From Hydractinia symbiolongicarpus (lineage: Eukaryota; Cnidaria; Hydrozoa; Anthoathecata; Hydractiniidae), in NCBI RefSeq assembly GCF_029227915.1, contig NC_079885.1:5456001-5520000 (forward strand): DNA of 64,000 bases, given 5' to 3'. Numbering within the stretch: position 1 is the first letter of the stretch; every line of letters starts with the position of its first letter. The notes below the pieces were generated by a model. It saw only the letters and a program-made list of their open reading frames with translations, did not search any database and had not been told where the DNA came from. This document shows, piece by piece, positions 50,764-62,413 of the stretch. The translations under genes and the position numbers were made by a program.

Positions 50764-51603
50764 TCAGTTATTTAATCCAATAACAGATGGTGGGCTAGGC
50801 GCATATACAGATTCCAATTTAAATATTACGTCATAACATAAATAGGCACAGCTAGCACCTGCAATAATACCACAAAGTTTTTGCAACAATGTATGGAAAT
50901 ATGCACATGTAAAAAACAACATTACTTCCCACAACAACATAAATACAATCAGCATAACTGATAACACTTCCAACGCATGGTCAACATACTTTTCCTCTAT
51001 ATCTATTCCATATACTGATTTCATTGACTTCCTTTTTTTTTCTTCAGTGTAATTCGACTGACTTTCATCATTGGAGGACAAATTGTAAGCATTTGTACTG
51101 TGTAATTCTTCATTAATAATCAAAATACAAAATGTCAACAAAAAACAATGACCAGAAACATCGAATCCACTCCAAATAAAGCCATTTTCTTTGCAATTAA
51201 GTTTATCCAACACTTCCTGACCCAAACAAGATCCAGTATAATTTTCAACAATATCAAAAACGCTTGTTGATATAAACCAAGCTAACGTTAAAACAAAAAG
51301 CCGAGAAAAATGTTGATAAAACACTTTTAAGTTTGTCACTCTCTTCTTTAATAAAATGCAAAACAGATATCCAGCCAACACAAAAAATGTCCATCCCCAT
51401 CCTTTCTTAACAAACAGCACATTAAAAATGTTTCTCCTGTTCGAAAAATATGATTGTGGTAAGGCAACAAAGTCGTAAGAGAATGAGCCTATAACAAATG
51501 TCATCCAGACAAGAGTAAATTTGACGTTACTTTGCATTACTAAGACATATTGCAATCTCTTGCGATTGTTCTTCAACCATTGAAAACCTTCTTTCATCAC
51601 CAT
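50764..51603 (-). CDS. FITM2: Fat storage-inducing transmembrane protein (FIT2 family)
   Basis: FIT proteins sit in the ER membrane, act as acyl-CoA diphosphatases and help lipid droplets bud. The 279-residue product is multi-pass with segments near residues 24-46, 72-86, 102-118, 148-164, 212-235 and 245-262. The family signature GFDVSGHCFLLTFCILIINE includes His152, and AYFHTLLQKLCG includes His237, corresponding to the two conserved catalytic His. A polar insert (residues ~168-200) is longer than usual. The gene is a single open frame without introns. Start Met1 was taken; Met3 is also possible. Confidence 0.88.
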   Translation of the reverse strand: MVMKEGFQWLKNNRKRLQYVLVMQSNVKFTLVWMTFVIGSFSYDFVALPQSYFSNRRNIFNVLFVKKGWGWTFFVLAGYLFCILLKKRVTNLKVFYQHFSRLFVLTLAWFISTSVFDIVENYTGSCLGQEVLDKLNCKENGFIWSGFDVSGHCFLLTFCILIINEELHSTNAYNLSSNDESQSNYTEEKKRKSMKSVYGIDIEEKYVDHALEVLSVMLIVFMLLWEVMLFFTCAYFHTLLQKLCGIIAGASCAYLCYDVIFKLESVYAPSPPSVIGLNN

Positions 51604-52325
51604 GTTTCTGCAGAAAGTTGAGTACAGGAGTATAAAAGTGCCACGTTATGAGACCAATATGACAAGCAAACATGTAATATTGCAAATACAGTTGGTTTTT
51701 TTTAAATGGTAGGCTCAGATAATGTCTTTAAATCACTTGTATCCAATTACGTCTATTACACATGCGACGAAATTTCCGCGTTACGAAACTTGCTCAGGTA
51801 TTGAAATAGGTCTATTCTCGATTTATTGCTTCTTATAACTGTAGCGGGGACACCAGAAGGCGTGTAAAAGAAGATGTTGTGAGGGCCTGAAATATTTGCT
51901 TAGTGTCATGTTTCCACCAGGCGTTATAAAATCTGGCCATTCTTCTTGATTGTCCAAGGACATCAATCATCGCCGTAGCTTGGTGGTTATATAAGGGAGA
52001 CCCGGTTGAATTCCCCTTGGCGGCTACTCAATATGGGTGAATGAATGTTATCATAGCCCCGGGTTAAACTCAGCCATGTAAAAGAAATTGGAGGGAGATG
52101 GGGCTCTGTGGGCCGTTTGATCTACAGGAAGTTGTTTGGCAGAACCCTATCTGCGTCTGCGTAGCTCAAAATGAGCGTTAAATACGCTAGGACTCTCAGA
52201 AGGGGTTCTCGCCTTTTTGAAATCGAGGCTGATGGCAAAGAAACCTTCAAGCGTCACTGGTTTTGACATCTGGCAACAAACCTTGGAGAAGAGGACGTCT
52301 AGAACTCCCTATCTAAGAGTTGCTT
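51604..52325. other. FITM upstream region and decayed left part of element 3
   Basis: The first part is the promoter side of the FITM gene. Further right, the minus strand from CAT at 52326-52328 begins MKQLLDREF, weakly like the start of the penton-like gene, then decays. No terminal repeat was found. Confidence 0.35.
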
Positions 52326-52356
52326 CATCCTTCTTCTAGAAGAAAAGATAAACATG
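52326..52356. promoter_or_regulatory. Divergent start-codon palindrome (element 3)
   Basis: CATCCTTCTTCTAGAAGAAAAG followed by ATAAACATG: the CTTCTTCTAGAAGAA core is palindromic and the outer CAT and ATG are start codons, as in elements 1 and 2. Confidence 0.55.
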
Positions 52357-53385
52357 TACTTGTATACTCTAAGGGCTAATTACAAGTCAAACCGAGGAGA
52401 ACGGCCCCTAGGTATCACAAAGCTTGAACATCAAGATCTGTACATATCGACGGGCAAAACGTATACCAGTAGTATTCCTCGAGTTTACCAAGTATACCAT
52501 CAGGCCCGTGTCCGTTGCATGGTAGAGGCATGTGTTGGAGTTTTAAGGCATTCAGGTCAATTTCGCAACGTATTGCGCTACAACAGCAATGGCGATCTCT
52601 GTAAATCATATGACAGGATTTTTACTACTTATCAACAGCATCTTTGGCTTCCATGTCTACTGCCATAGGCGAAGTATACTCGAAAGGATGAAAGTGCCCA
52701 TGCCTTTCGATAATGGTTTTAGCCAGTATAAGAATCCTTACTTGGCATCTGCAATTGCACAAGTATGTCGCGAGTATGGTGAAGATCCTAGGGTATGTAT
52801 AAATTCAGAGCAGTAGGCTCATCGTTAACCAGCAGAGAGTGATGGAAACAAGTTGAGGGTGACTACACTATGTTCATCATTCCTACAATACCTCGGAGGA
52901 CTAAACTTAGCAAGTGTGTATGCAGTGTTGATACTTAGCCCACAAACACAGGCAAAAGCCTCCTTGATAGTCTTGAGAAAGAAAGACGTAGGAAGACATC
53001 TTACAACCTTTCAAAATGTGCTACAGTACACCTAACCTTCAGTGACTTGTGTCGTGGCCAAGCGTGTACATGTTACCTTCGGATATAAATCTACACATAG
53101 GTTAAATCCAGAGCTCTAACAGAAAAATTTTGATCGCACCTTTCACGGTGAATCCTGGAAAACAGGTCAATGTTAATCAGGCAAAGCCTGAGGCCTCTGT
53201 GTCGGGGCTTAACAAAAAGGTTTAGAAGAAGAAGCCAACTCATACAAAGACGCTCATAGAGGTACTTAGTCCAAAGTCAGGGCAATGACACTCGCAGATA
53301 CAGGAAGCGCAAAAGCATGATGATAACAAAGTTGTGTTGGTTACAAGAGTGTTATTGGCCATTCTGGCTTATATCTGGCTAGAGT
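52354..53385 (+). pseudogene. Large putative virion protein (element 3)
   Basis: Recognisable parts: NYKSNRGERPLGITKLEHQD, LLINSIFGFHVYCHRRSILE, MKVPMPFDNGFSQYKNPY and, at the end, the anchor LLAILAYIWLE before TAA at 53383-53385. It matches 18693-19918 with many breaks. Confidence 0.6.
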
Positions 53386-53394
53386 AAGATGTCT

Positions 53395-54150
53395 AGTGCT
53401 TTCCTGTAAAATATCCACGCGAAAGGGAAGTCCTTACGATCTTTTAGTCTACCGGATGTATGCCACAGCAAGTGCTGTCGCACTGACAATACCCAGGTAC
53501 AAGTGTTTACTAACAAACTCTGCCAATTTTGCAGCAACTCTGATTAGGAAAGGCTGTGTCATGAATTTAAAGGCATCGCCTGCTTTGCTTGCGAGATATT
53601 TTAAAAAACATCCAAGCCTCTCATGCTGTTTTTCTACAAAACCTTTACTATCTGCTCCTGCAGCACTTGCTGCTTTACTTCCACCTGTCACTGATAGTAC
53701 GGTTGTAGACATTAGGATCCCGACAGCAGTGATGATGCTAAAGATGGTGATCCACAGCTCCAAGAACAGAAATTAGAGCTTCCCGCCATTTTCACAGGGT
53801 CTCTTTAATCGCCTGTAGCTGCTTCTGGATTTTGTTTGATAACACCCAATGTAATTTACGTACTTCCTCCTTCTCCTCTTGGAATCGTTTCAGGTCCTTC
53901 CTAGCATCGTTCATGTCATCCTCCCAACGTTGTTTCAGCTCCACGGATATTTCTGACTGCACTTCATTCGCCCTAGTTTCTTTATTTTGGCCTCAGTTAT
54001 TTCTGTTTTGGTATCATAGGTGGTCATCTTGCCTGTTAACATTTTAATGTTACCGCGAATAGTTTGGAGTTTCAGGTTTAAACACTTTCGTTCCTGTTCG
54101 GTAATAACAGGTTTGTGTTCTATCCACAACATCCACAAGTTCATCCAGCT
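53395..54150 (-). pseudogene. Coiled-coil membrane protein (element 3)
   Basis: The C-terminal half (53763-53449) has IFSIITAVGILMSTTVLSVT, SKAASAAGADSKGFVEKQHE and an anchor ending ATALAVAYIR. The coiled-coil part (ERKCLNLKLQTIRGNIKMLT) is upstream, separated by frameshifts. Confidence 0.55.
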
Positions 54151-54420
54151 TTAACGTCTTAGGGTTTTTCTGCATTTGATCCACCTTGTTAATTAGCTGC
54201 TGAGCCTCATCCTTTACCTTCCTAGGTGTAGTGGTATAGTTATCAAACCCTAGCTCTTTTACAAGGCGTACCTTTAGAATTTTCGCTATTGCAGGGACTG
54301 TTCGAAATTCCCCATTGCTCTAATACACAGCATCAGTTATATCTACACCCTCAAGGATAAGGCGACCTTGCATCTGGATCTCCTACCTGTTCCTCCTGCA
54401 TCCGTTGCTATTACAGCGTT
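54130..54420 (-). pseudogene. Acidic conserved protein fragment (element 3)
   Basis: The minus strand encodes VRLVKELGFDNYTTTPRKVK and DEAQQLINKVDQM, aligning with the LRAMGFTDYTTPHKGNK region of element 2. Confidence 0.45.
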
Positions 54421-54429
54421 CGAGTAGAA

Positions 54430-55330
54430 CTAGTACCAGGCTTATCAGAGGTTCTGGTAGGTCCAGCACTTGTACGTGAACATGCCTAATATGTGTCAAA
54501 ATGACGTCATTTATACTGGAGGTTTCAAGCCCTTGTTTGATGTGGAATTAACTGAACCAGCGTATCATCGTGAGCAACATTGGAAATAGCATCGTACAGA
54601 ATATATATATCGCGTTGAACGACACAAAGTGTAGAACATCAACGACTATATTGTGTTCGCCGTATACAGGGATACCTGTGGATGCTCAAGTTTGAACGCG
54701 AAAATAACCTGATCCTTGAGGGTATCAATCCCAAGATGGTAATATAAGGGCGCCAAAGATGAGAAATAATTGAGCTCACGCCGAATCTGTTTTTTTACCA
54801 CCTACATTACATGATCGACATCAGTTTTCTCTCCATTTTGCAGCGCATTTTGCAGTGATCAAGGACGCGGATACAGTTGCCTCAGAATCTACCGTGGCAA
54901 AGCTTGACGATGCCACGTATAAAATAAGCAATATGCTACTGGAGTTTGAAGGTAAATAACGAGGGTCTTGCAAGTGGTATGGTCTCACGGTACAGTCGCT
55001 TAGCACTACCTTTCAAACGAGCACTCCGGAGCAAAAAGGTGAGCCGAACGAACTCTACTTACATGTAATGGTCTGAAAGGATCATGTTATACAAATTGTT
55101 AATATCTTCATCATTCCATAGTCACGATAGGGCAATTTATGACCGATAGTTTTGTGGACTTCCGTTCGTCTCCTGATCGTATAACCCATGATAGCGGGAG
55201 ACCTCTGTAGATACTGTCAAACGGTATCACCTTGGATATCAACAAGAAGGCCAACGGTTACCGAAGATATCAGCTGTTATATCTATTTATTCAATGATGC
55301 GCACATTCCATAACAACAAATATGGAAGAG
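54430..55330 (+). pseudogene. Major capsid-like protein relic (element 3)
   Basis: Only islands remain: LKFERENNLILEGINP at about 54690-54735, YKISNMLLEFE near 54920, VTIGQF with a shortened FVDFRSSPD near 55120-55180, and a DINKKA-like end. All are in the order of the element 1 gene. Confidence 0.5.
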
Positions 55331-55379
55331 ACATGGCAATTCACACAATGTAAAGCATTTTGCTACTAGAAAATCTCAG

Positions 55380-55925
55380 TGTCAAACGTAACGGACAGCA
55401 GACAAATCAATGCATCAAGTGCCTGGATGCTGCCAAAGCGGCAAGCGACGTACAAGATGTGCGCATCAAAAGATTCGATCAAAGTGCAAGGAATGCGAAG
55501 GTGTGGGTATCTGTCAACACGGTAAGATGAGATTCCCATGCAGAGAATGAGGAGGTTATCAAGTATGTGAACATGGTAAACAAAGGTGAATTTTCCCCAT
55601 ACGCAACCCTGCTGAACATCTTGCAAACGTTGTTCGAGCTCAACCTCACCAAGCACTGCAGCGTAACAAAGAACTCAGTTCTTTGTGGCATTTTGTTTGC
55701 AATATTGACACGCTTTGAGTCCATATAAAGGCACAATTCGTTCCAGGCATGTCTTGAAACAATTAATACGAGTAGTATATCAACCACAAAATACCCCTAA
55801 AGTATTTAGAAAATGAGAAGAAGCAATCACTTGTAGAAGTAACAAGAAGGCTGCCTTAACTGAATACTCAGCCTATGTGGGCAAGTGAAAACATAAGCAA
55901 GGACAATCACTTCATCACAGAGTAG
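55380..55925 (+). pseudogene. HNH endonuclease with Cys-His repeats (element 3)
   Basis: Three tandem modules with pattern C-x-H-x(5-7)-C-x2-C are seen: TRCAHQKIRSKCKEC, ICQHGKMRFPCRE (second Cys lost to a stop) and VCEHGKQR. They precede NPAEHLANVVRA, a degenerate HNH core and the end block LNTQPMWASENISKDNHFIT (55860-55922), near identical to the element 2 HNH end. Such Cys-His repeats fused to HNH nucleases are known from giant viruses. Stops and a frameshift break it. Confidence 0.6.
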
Positions 55926-55989
55926 TCTAGTGTGCTTGGTTAGTATACTAAACTTTTAATAGATGACCTAAAACCTAGATATGTTAAAG

Positions 55990-56376
55990 AGCCGCACACA
56001 GCTATCTTTAGCGGTCCCACATCGTGTAGAAAAACTAAACGCATTCTAGATCTTCTCAAAAATTTGTACAAGCAACACTTTCACAACATTGTGATCCTAT
56101 GTCCAACGACACGGTGGAACACCACGTACCCCAAGAGGGTCTCACCTTTTCGACTAAATCGATAAGTCTACTGGCTGGCGAGGAGTCACTTTATTGTCGA
56201 CGACTGCATCCCTGATAGGAAGCGATAAAAGCGAAGACAGTCCTTGCATAAACTAGCCATCTCAGTGAGACATAGAAAGCACCACTTGTGGTTGTTAACA
56301 CAGTCTTATACAGCTTTGCCCAAGAATCTTTGTAGGCAGAAAAAGCAGCTGTCCCTGTGGTACCCTTTTGAAGCAT
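55990..56376 (+). pseudogene. Packaging ATPase (element 3)
   Basis: Walker A reads AIFSGPTSCRKTKR, with Arg replacing the Gly before Lys, then NIVILCPTTRWNTTY. After a break, LWLLTQSYTALPKNLCRQKK follows to a TGA at 56374. Walker B (IVDDCIPD) lies in a shifted frame near 56195. Confidence 0.7.
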
Positions 56377-57114
56377 GAATATAGCTCTTATTACAATGGG
56401 AAGAAATATGATAGATGACTAGGGGATCATTAAGGCGCAGCTCAAAAAGTTAAAACATGCCTGCCTTTACGTGAGACTTGAAAACTCGCGGGACTACAGA
56501 ATTATAGAATAGCGTATAATAAATATGATGCTCGTACTATTGTTATGTATCGCTTTGCTCAGTGGCAGCAGTGAAAAAACGGCGGGAAGAATTGACGAAT
56601 TGGACCCACATGCCTAGTCTGTGAGGTAATAAGCCGAATAGCAACGAATTCAGACGGCATGAGAGGTAATTTCGTATATTGCCTGCTGTGGATCACTCTC
56701 CTAACCGTGGAAGACTCGTTTCCAAACCGAGACGAGTAGTAGGAAAAAATCAAGAGTAAGCTTTTGTATAGATCGCCATACAAAATTCTAGTTGAACCCT
56801 GAAACTCGAAAGAAAAGATAAATTCGCAAAGCACTATTGAGGCATTTTTCAAAGCTATTCCAGCACATTTACAAGACCCGCAGACAACTTGGGGACACGA
56901 AAGGCAATCCTGACGAAACTTACATTTCTCTTGAAGATTTAAAGTAGATAGAATACGCTACATCAGACCCTGACTTTTGAGCTAGATTACATCAACTTGT
57001 CTATGTATTTGCCTAAAATATTTTGCCTGTAGTCGTCCATACAAAACCCTAGTTGGGACCTTGGAAATGCAAGTAAACGTTGTCTTCCTTTTCTAACACA
57101 TTCTGAGTCCATTT

Positions 57115-57300
57115 TCACGTGATACAAGTCCGATCCTTTTATATCAAAGATAAAGGTTTTTGTATCGTTGCTCTCGATGTATGAAGAGCTGTCGGGTATA
57201 AGCGTTAAGCAAGCGTAAAAGCCCTTTAACGGCTTTCTCCTGAGAATGAAAAAATGCAGCTAGGTGACGCTATCGCTGACCTCCAAGGTGTGGACAGATC
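57115..57300 (+). pseudogene. Bro-N domain fragment (element 3)
   Basis: One frame gives IQVRSFYIKDKGFCIVALDV, a stop, RAVGYKR, a stop, and MQLGDAIADLQGVD: the same order as residues ~10-75 of the element 2 BRO gene. Three stops. Confidence 0.65.
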
Positions 57301-57309
57301 AGCTGCACT

Positions 57310-57550
57310 CTGACAAATCCCATGTCCTTTGCCTGCTCTTCTATCAGTGATTTTATTTTAGATGGTACCATCCTTATTATCTCCTTAACGTTAGCTTTTT
57401 TTTGCCCAGGATGCGAAATTTTTAGAATAACTAGCGCAGTACGTGCTTGTGTTCTTAAGGTGTTCGGTCAACGTCTTCTTGAAACTCTTCGTTTAGGCAA
57501 TACTGTCGAGGTAATCCTCATCCGCGAACTTCGTCATGAAGCGTAGGTGT
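57310..57550 (-). pseudogene. DNA polymerase N-terminal fragment (element 3)
   Basis: The minus strand gives PTLHDEV near 57535, EHKHVLR with two stops, and MVPSKIKSLIEEQAKDMG, matching the N-terminal region of the other polymerases. The rest of the gene is absent. Confidence 0.6.
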
Positions 57551-57759
57551 CGTCCCTTGGCTACTTGCTCTTGGCTGCAAGAGCGTCACAAGCAGTTATG
57601 TATTATTAAGTATTGGGCGGGAAAAACTTTTAGTAACGTTTGTAAAATTTAATCACTTTTCCCCGACTTTCCCCCGATGATAAAGTATGCATGCAAGAAA
57701 CACTACCGTATCTTAGAAACAAGAACGAGGTTGGTGTCCAGTTTTATTTTGAGTTTTTT

Positions 57760-57835
57760 AAGGCTGAAATACACTATCATTTTTCAACGATAATTGGAAA
57801 ATGATCATTGAAAAATGATAGTGTATTTCAGCCTT
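57760..57835. repeat. Perfect 28-bp inverted repeat
   Basis: AAGGCTGAAATACACTATCA... at 57760-57787 is exactly complementary to 57808-57835, with a 20-base loop. It lies ~200 bp right of the element 3 polymerase fragment. It may be a small palindromic insertion or remnant. Confidence 0.65.
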
Positions 57836-59640
57836 TAGTTGACGAAGGGAGTGCGGAAGGTGTGCGCAAAATTTATTTTCATTTCATGCGCATTACACAT
57901 GGCACCAGAAACCCTTTAACAACACGCGGAAACAAACCAAAACAAACCAAGAAAGAAAGCACATCATGTGTTTGGCAGCCATGTGTATTTTTCTTTATAT
58001 TTTTAAAGTTTAAGGCGAAAAGGCAAAGCCAATTTTTTTGTCATTTATTTGTAATAACGGTTCCAGGGTCAAGAATAATTATTGCAATAACTTTGGAATT
58101 CGTAAAGCGAAATCATGATAATTTAGCTAAAAGCTGAATTGCATGACATTAGCTATATATAGCTACCTATAGCTATACTTTTAAATAAGAATACCTACCT
58201 AGTTAATTATTATTATAAATCACTAGTGGTTTTTTTATATAATTTAATAATATTAGTGTTTTTTTTTCTTTCTATAATTTAGCTTTTTCTGAGCCAGCAG
58301 CCTACCTAGCTGCCTGTTGAGCTATAATGGCAAAGGTACACACAAGATCTCAGTGAAACTCTGAAATAACTAAAATAATTGCGCAAAACTACCATCAGTC
58401 CTTGCGACCCACCACATTAACCAGATAACAAATCGCTCCAACCAGCAACCAGGTAATGAGTTTCAGCACAACCTAAGAAGCCCCTGTGTATTTTCTCGAA
58501 TGGAGTCGAGGGTGGCTCTGTAATCACAGAAGGTAGTGGAGCTTGATAGGGTGCATTCTTAAACAGTCCTTGCATCTCTGACGCACATGTCATCACTCAT
58601 ACCTGGCTAAAAGAATACTGATCTGGCGTGACAACCCATAGATGACACACTTTGATGTGCAGAATGAAGGATTATAGCTATTGTATCTGTGAGTGAGGCA
58701 AGAATCACAATCTTTCATCATTAAAACAACACCGTCAGCTTTATAGAGACTATAACGGTAACGCCAACAGCCTCATCTGTACGGTAACTGTCAGGAAAGC
58801 TTTGTCGAATCGCATTTAAGCATGGTTCGATTTTTCTTAGTCTTTGATGCAACCTGGTCCCATTTAATCGAGTAAATCAATTTAGTGTACTGACGAATTG
58901 CACCAAGCATGATGGGAGAATGAAGAGTGCAATACAGCTGAAGCGCAAAACCCCAAGGATATGTATAATATCAAATCCGCAGGGAAGTGTCCATTGCTTC
59001 AGTCAGAAGAGATTCTACAGAAATATTGTTGCTGTGCCAATATCACTTACAAATGCTGTGATAGTGGATGGTGCATTACAGCCCTGTGACATATTTTTAA
59101 AAAGGTGGAATTGGATTCCGCAGTCTGAATATGAAGCAGCAGGGCACGCTCTGGAGAAGATTGGAGTGAATTCTCAAGCTGAACGTCAATATGTGGACAT
59201 GACAGATAGGGCTTATGCAGGCTAAGCATTGCATGCGGTTGCTTAGCCATAATGGGTCTAGTGGCAGTGGCAAAACCACATCTGTGTATCGGACACGTTA
59301 GGATTGTCATTGTTTAATATGTAAATACCTCAAATCAAATTGTCTTCTCTTGAGTATCTCAAAACATGGATAAAAATAATTCTTTGCAACTTTATTATTT
59401 AGTCAAAAATGTTTTGATCTAAAGGTAGAAAGAAACAAAATATATATAATGTAAATGTTCCAGATAACATGCATAATGTCCAAACTAGTATCACATAACA
59501 CAACCACATAATATTTTCCATAATGTTCAAACAATGTTTCACATAACACAAACATAAATGTTTCAATATCTTACAATTATCTACCTCCATTCTTTCCAAG
59601 TGTTCCAACTATCTTAATCTTCTTATCTGGATAATATTTT
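57836..59640. other. Largely non-coding stretch
   Basis: An open frame at 58920-59225 (101 codons, plus) has no recognised domain and may be a relic. The rest is AT-rich with no clear element. No RNA gene was found. Confidence 0.35.
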
Positions 59641-60310
59641 TTATGTTACAAATACCTAGCCTGTTTTTTAGCTCTTCTTAACAATTTCTGCCTTTTAGAC
59701 TGGTATTACATTTCCACCTAACCATTCTCATATCATTCCTTTCTAAACGATTAAGTTCTTCGTGTTTCGCTGCCCATGTCTCACTACGATACAACATAAC
59801 ACTTATTACAAAGGCCTCACACAACCTACCTTTTACCTCAATTGACAAGACTCTGCTAGTTAACAAAGAAAGTAACTCTCTAAATGTCTTCCAAGCAGAA
59901 TCTATTCTGCAAGTAACACTTCTTTTCACACCCCCTTCACTACCCAACATATCACCTAAGTAACAGAAGTATCTCTAACAAGTTATTGTTGTGCATCATC
60001 CAGGCTGGAAATGCTTATAATCTAAACTTATAATCCCACCTTTGCAATGCTTGCATACAAACTGAATGTCCGCTTTTAGACTTCCTCCACTACCACTGCA
60101 CTTCTTATGTACCCAATGCTTACAAGTCTGACAACAAACTGAGTTACTTCCAAACCCTTTTCTGCAAACTTCACAAGATAAAAGATGATATTCCATTTGG
60201 GCAGTAGAAAAGAACAAATTCCAAATCAACACCATGATATCCTTACACCTATGCAACCCTGTTTGCCAAATATTTAACAATGGCTTCATTCTCAATGTGT
60301 AAAACAACAT
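59640..60310 (-). mobile_element. LINE ORF2 C-terminal fragment
   Basis: The minus strand first gives a Cys/His finger (CEVCRKGFGSNSVCCQTCKH, WVHKKCSG, CKHCKGG), then after a break SYLGDMLGSEGGV-like sequence and LSIEVKGRLCEAFVISVMLY, RSETWAAKHEELNRLERNDM and RMVRWKCNTSLKGR. This is the part just after the RT domain in RTE/Jockey-type LINEs. RT and endonuclease are missing, so the fragment is 5'-truncated. Confidence 0.7.
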
Positions 60311-61335
60311 GCTTATTTTCCAAGCTTCCAGTCCAACAAATTATACGTAAAAGCTTGTAAAAATGCCCATTAAGACGTAATCCTGATGTGTCTGTTTAAA
60401 AGTCAGTCTTTCCTACTATCACTCAATGTCTTTCTAAGCATATACTGATAAATAGATACAATGTTGTAATTCTACCACATTTCACCACTTTACCAGGAAA
60501 GGAAAGGGTCCCAATTAACTTTTGCTAAGTCTATCACTAGATTAATTAGGTCTATTTCTATGCTAAGAGAGATGACCGCCAAACGGTAATGCAACATCAA
60601 GATAAAATCTGTTTTCTCACTTATAGTATAAATGCCAGTATTTGGTTATGTTCCAACAAAAGTAAAAATTTCACAACCTACAAGCTGTAGAGTACTAGCA
60701 AAGTGATTACATAGCCCTTTTTCTGGCTCAAATTATCTCTAATAACTTGCTTCATTGTATACTAACCTCACTGTTGTTCTAAAAGAGTATTTTGCAGCAG
60801 GAGGAAGTTACAAATTTTGTTTTGTCAGTTAAAGATTACCACCCACTTTGACACAAGCTGATTTCATACAAAATATGTCCATGAAGTTATTTATCTTTTT
60901 AAAAAATCTTAATTGGTTTTTAAGATTTTGGACTTCCAAATTCCACTACTTATGCATGACATCAAGTTGTTGTGAGTGAGGTGTTGTAATTTACTTTTTT
61001 ACTAAGGCACGTTAGGGTTATATGTTTTAGCCATTCAGTTCAATTAAGTTTTAGAGCTTCTTGATAATGTCATAATTTTGCATAATTAATAAAACTTTTG
61101 TGAACACCAATGAAGAGTTTCCCAAAAACTAACAGATTTATATATAGGCTCTTTTATATGGAGTAAAGCTTTTAAGTGGGAGGTGAGTCTTAAACACTAT
61201 CATGATCTTTTTTAAATTTCAGTTTATATTTAATTTGACCAGAATTTGAAGTCATCAACATATGTCAAAACGAAACCAATGTTAAATAATAAAAAAAATT
61301 TGTACTGAAAATATAAGGGGTTTGTTTTAGGTGAA
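60311..61335. other. Non-coding spacer
   Basis: AT-rich sequence with no supported gene or element. Confidence 0.4.
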
Positions 61336-61339
61336 AAAG

Positions 61340-61671
61340 GGTATTTTATTGTATTTGAGACAGGGATTTTCTTGATCAGCGTTTTAAGATCTATACGACA
61401 GGGTTATGGATTTCTGGAAAAAATTTTTGTGATCCTATTAGCTACTTTGCTGACATCAGCAAAATTTTTAAATCTTTATATCTTCTTAACTTTTTGTCAA
61501 TAACACATGATAATATACATTTTTCTCATCAGCGTTTCAATCTCTCACATTACAGGAAACGAATAAACTAAATTTCGCCAATTTTTTTTTTGTATATGCA
61601 AAATCTGAAACAACCTATTTTCCCATTGCCCTTCTGCCTAAGTGGATTTCTCGATGGGCCTTATCGACTAG
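61340..61671 (+). mobile_element. Helitron-like element, 3' part
   Basis: It shares CTTGATCAGCRTTTYAAGATCTATACGA, TTGCTGACATCAGCAAAA and CCTTCTGCCTAAGTGGATTT with the copy at 61836-62413, and ends TTATCGACTAG followed by T. The 5' end is not clear. Confidence 0.5.
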
Positions 61672-61835
61672 TATATAGATAATGTGCAATGAATATGACA
61701 AATTGGATTTGTGATGTAAAGGAAAAACAGATTCTTATGCTTAATGCATGTCTTAATTTCGAAACCAAAAATTTAAAGACAAGATACAAATTTGTTAAAA
61801 AATTGTCAGTAGAATTATAGATATATTAAAAAAAA

Positions 61836-62413
61836 TCTATATAATAATATGCCAGTTCCGTGTGTCTGTCTGTCACTTTTGCAAAGTGGATTACATTCTT
61901 CAAAATTTTCTTTAACAAATTCTATAAAACATCGCTTATAAAATTGTTCTGTAATTTACCAAACTTTACCGATAAAATAGTATTGACGTCAAAGGAAAGT
62001 TAATTAAGATTAGTGAAGCCATTACAATGCACTTAAAACTTTGAGGCCAAATAACTTGGAAACGAGGTGGTGACGTCAATGTTTTTTCACCGCGTGGGTA
62101 ACTAGGGACAACCTGGGACCAATTTGGTTAAGTTTTCCAAACCTGGGTCCCCGAATCCGTTTCGGAATGGACGGTTTGATGACGTCATCAAAAAACCTTT
62201 AAACCTTGATATCTCTGCAACCGTTTGTCAAAGATAAATGATCATATACATTTTCTTGATCAGCATTTCAAGATCTATACGATGAAGGCAACAGGTATAC
62301 AAATTTCTAAAAATATATATTTATTTTGTATTTGCACTGCTGACGTCAGCAAAAAAACTAAAACAACCTATTTTTCCATTGTCCTTCTGCCTAAGTGTGG
62401 ATTTATCGACTAG
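61836..62413 (+). mobile_element. Helitron-like non-autonomous element
   Basis: 578 bp starting TCTATATAATAATATGCCAG and ending ATTTATCGACTAG, flanked by A and T as expected for Helitron insertion between A and T. No protein is encoded. A terminal hairpin is weak, which lowers confidence. Confidence 0.5.

Larger units (their letters stand above)
52326..57550 (-). mobile_element. Decayed Polinton (element 3)
   Basis: Relics of the virion protein, coiled-coil protein, acidic protein, capsid, HNH endonuclease, ATPase, BRO and polymerase lie in order, with stops in every gene. The ATPase and BRO point the opposite way from that expected for the polymerase orientation, so a block was inverted. 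It is more diverged than elements 1 and 2, hence older or less constrained. Ends are uncertain. Confidence 0.75.

Noticed and set aside
57808-58137. 109-codon plus-strand frame
   Set aside because: It starts inside a perfect inverted repeat and contains no recognisable domain.
58920-59225. 101-codon plus-strand frame
   Set aside because: No domain or promoter signal was recognised; kept only as a possible relic in the spacer description.
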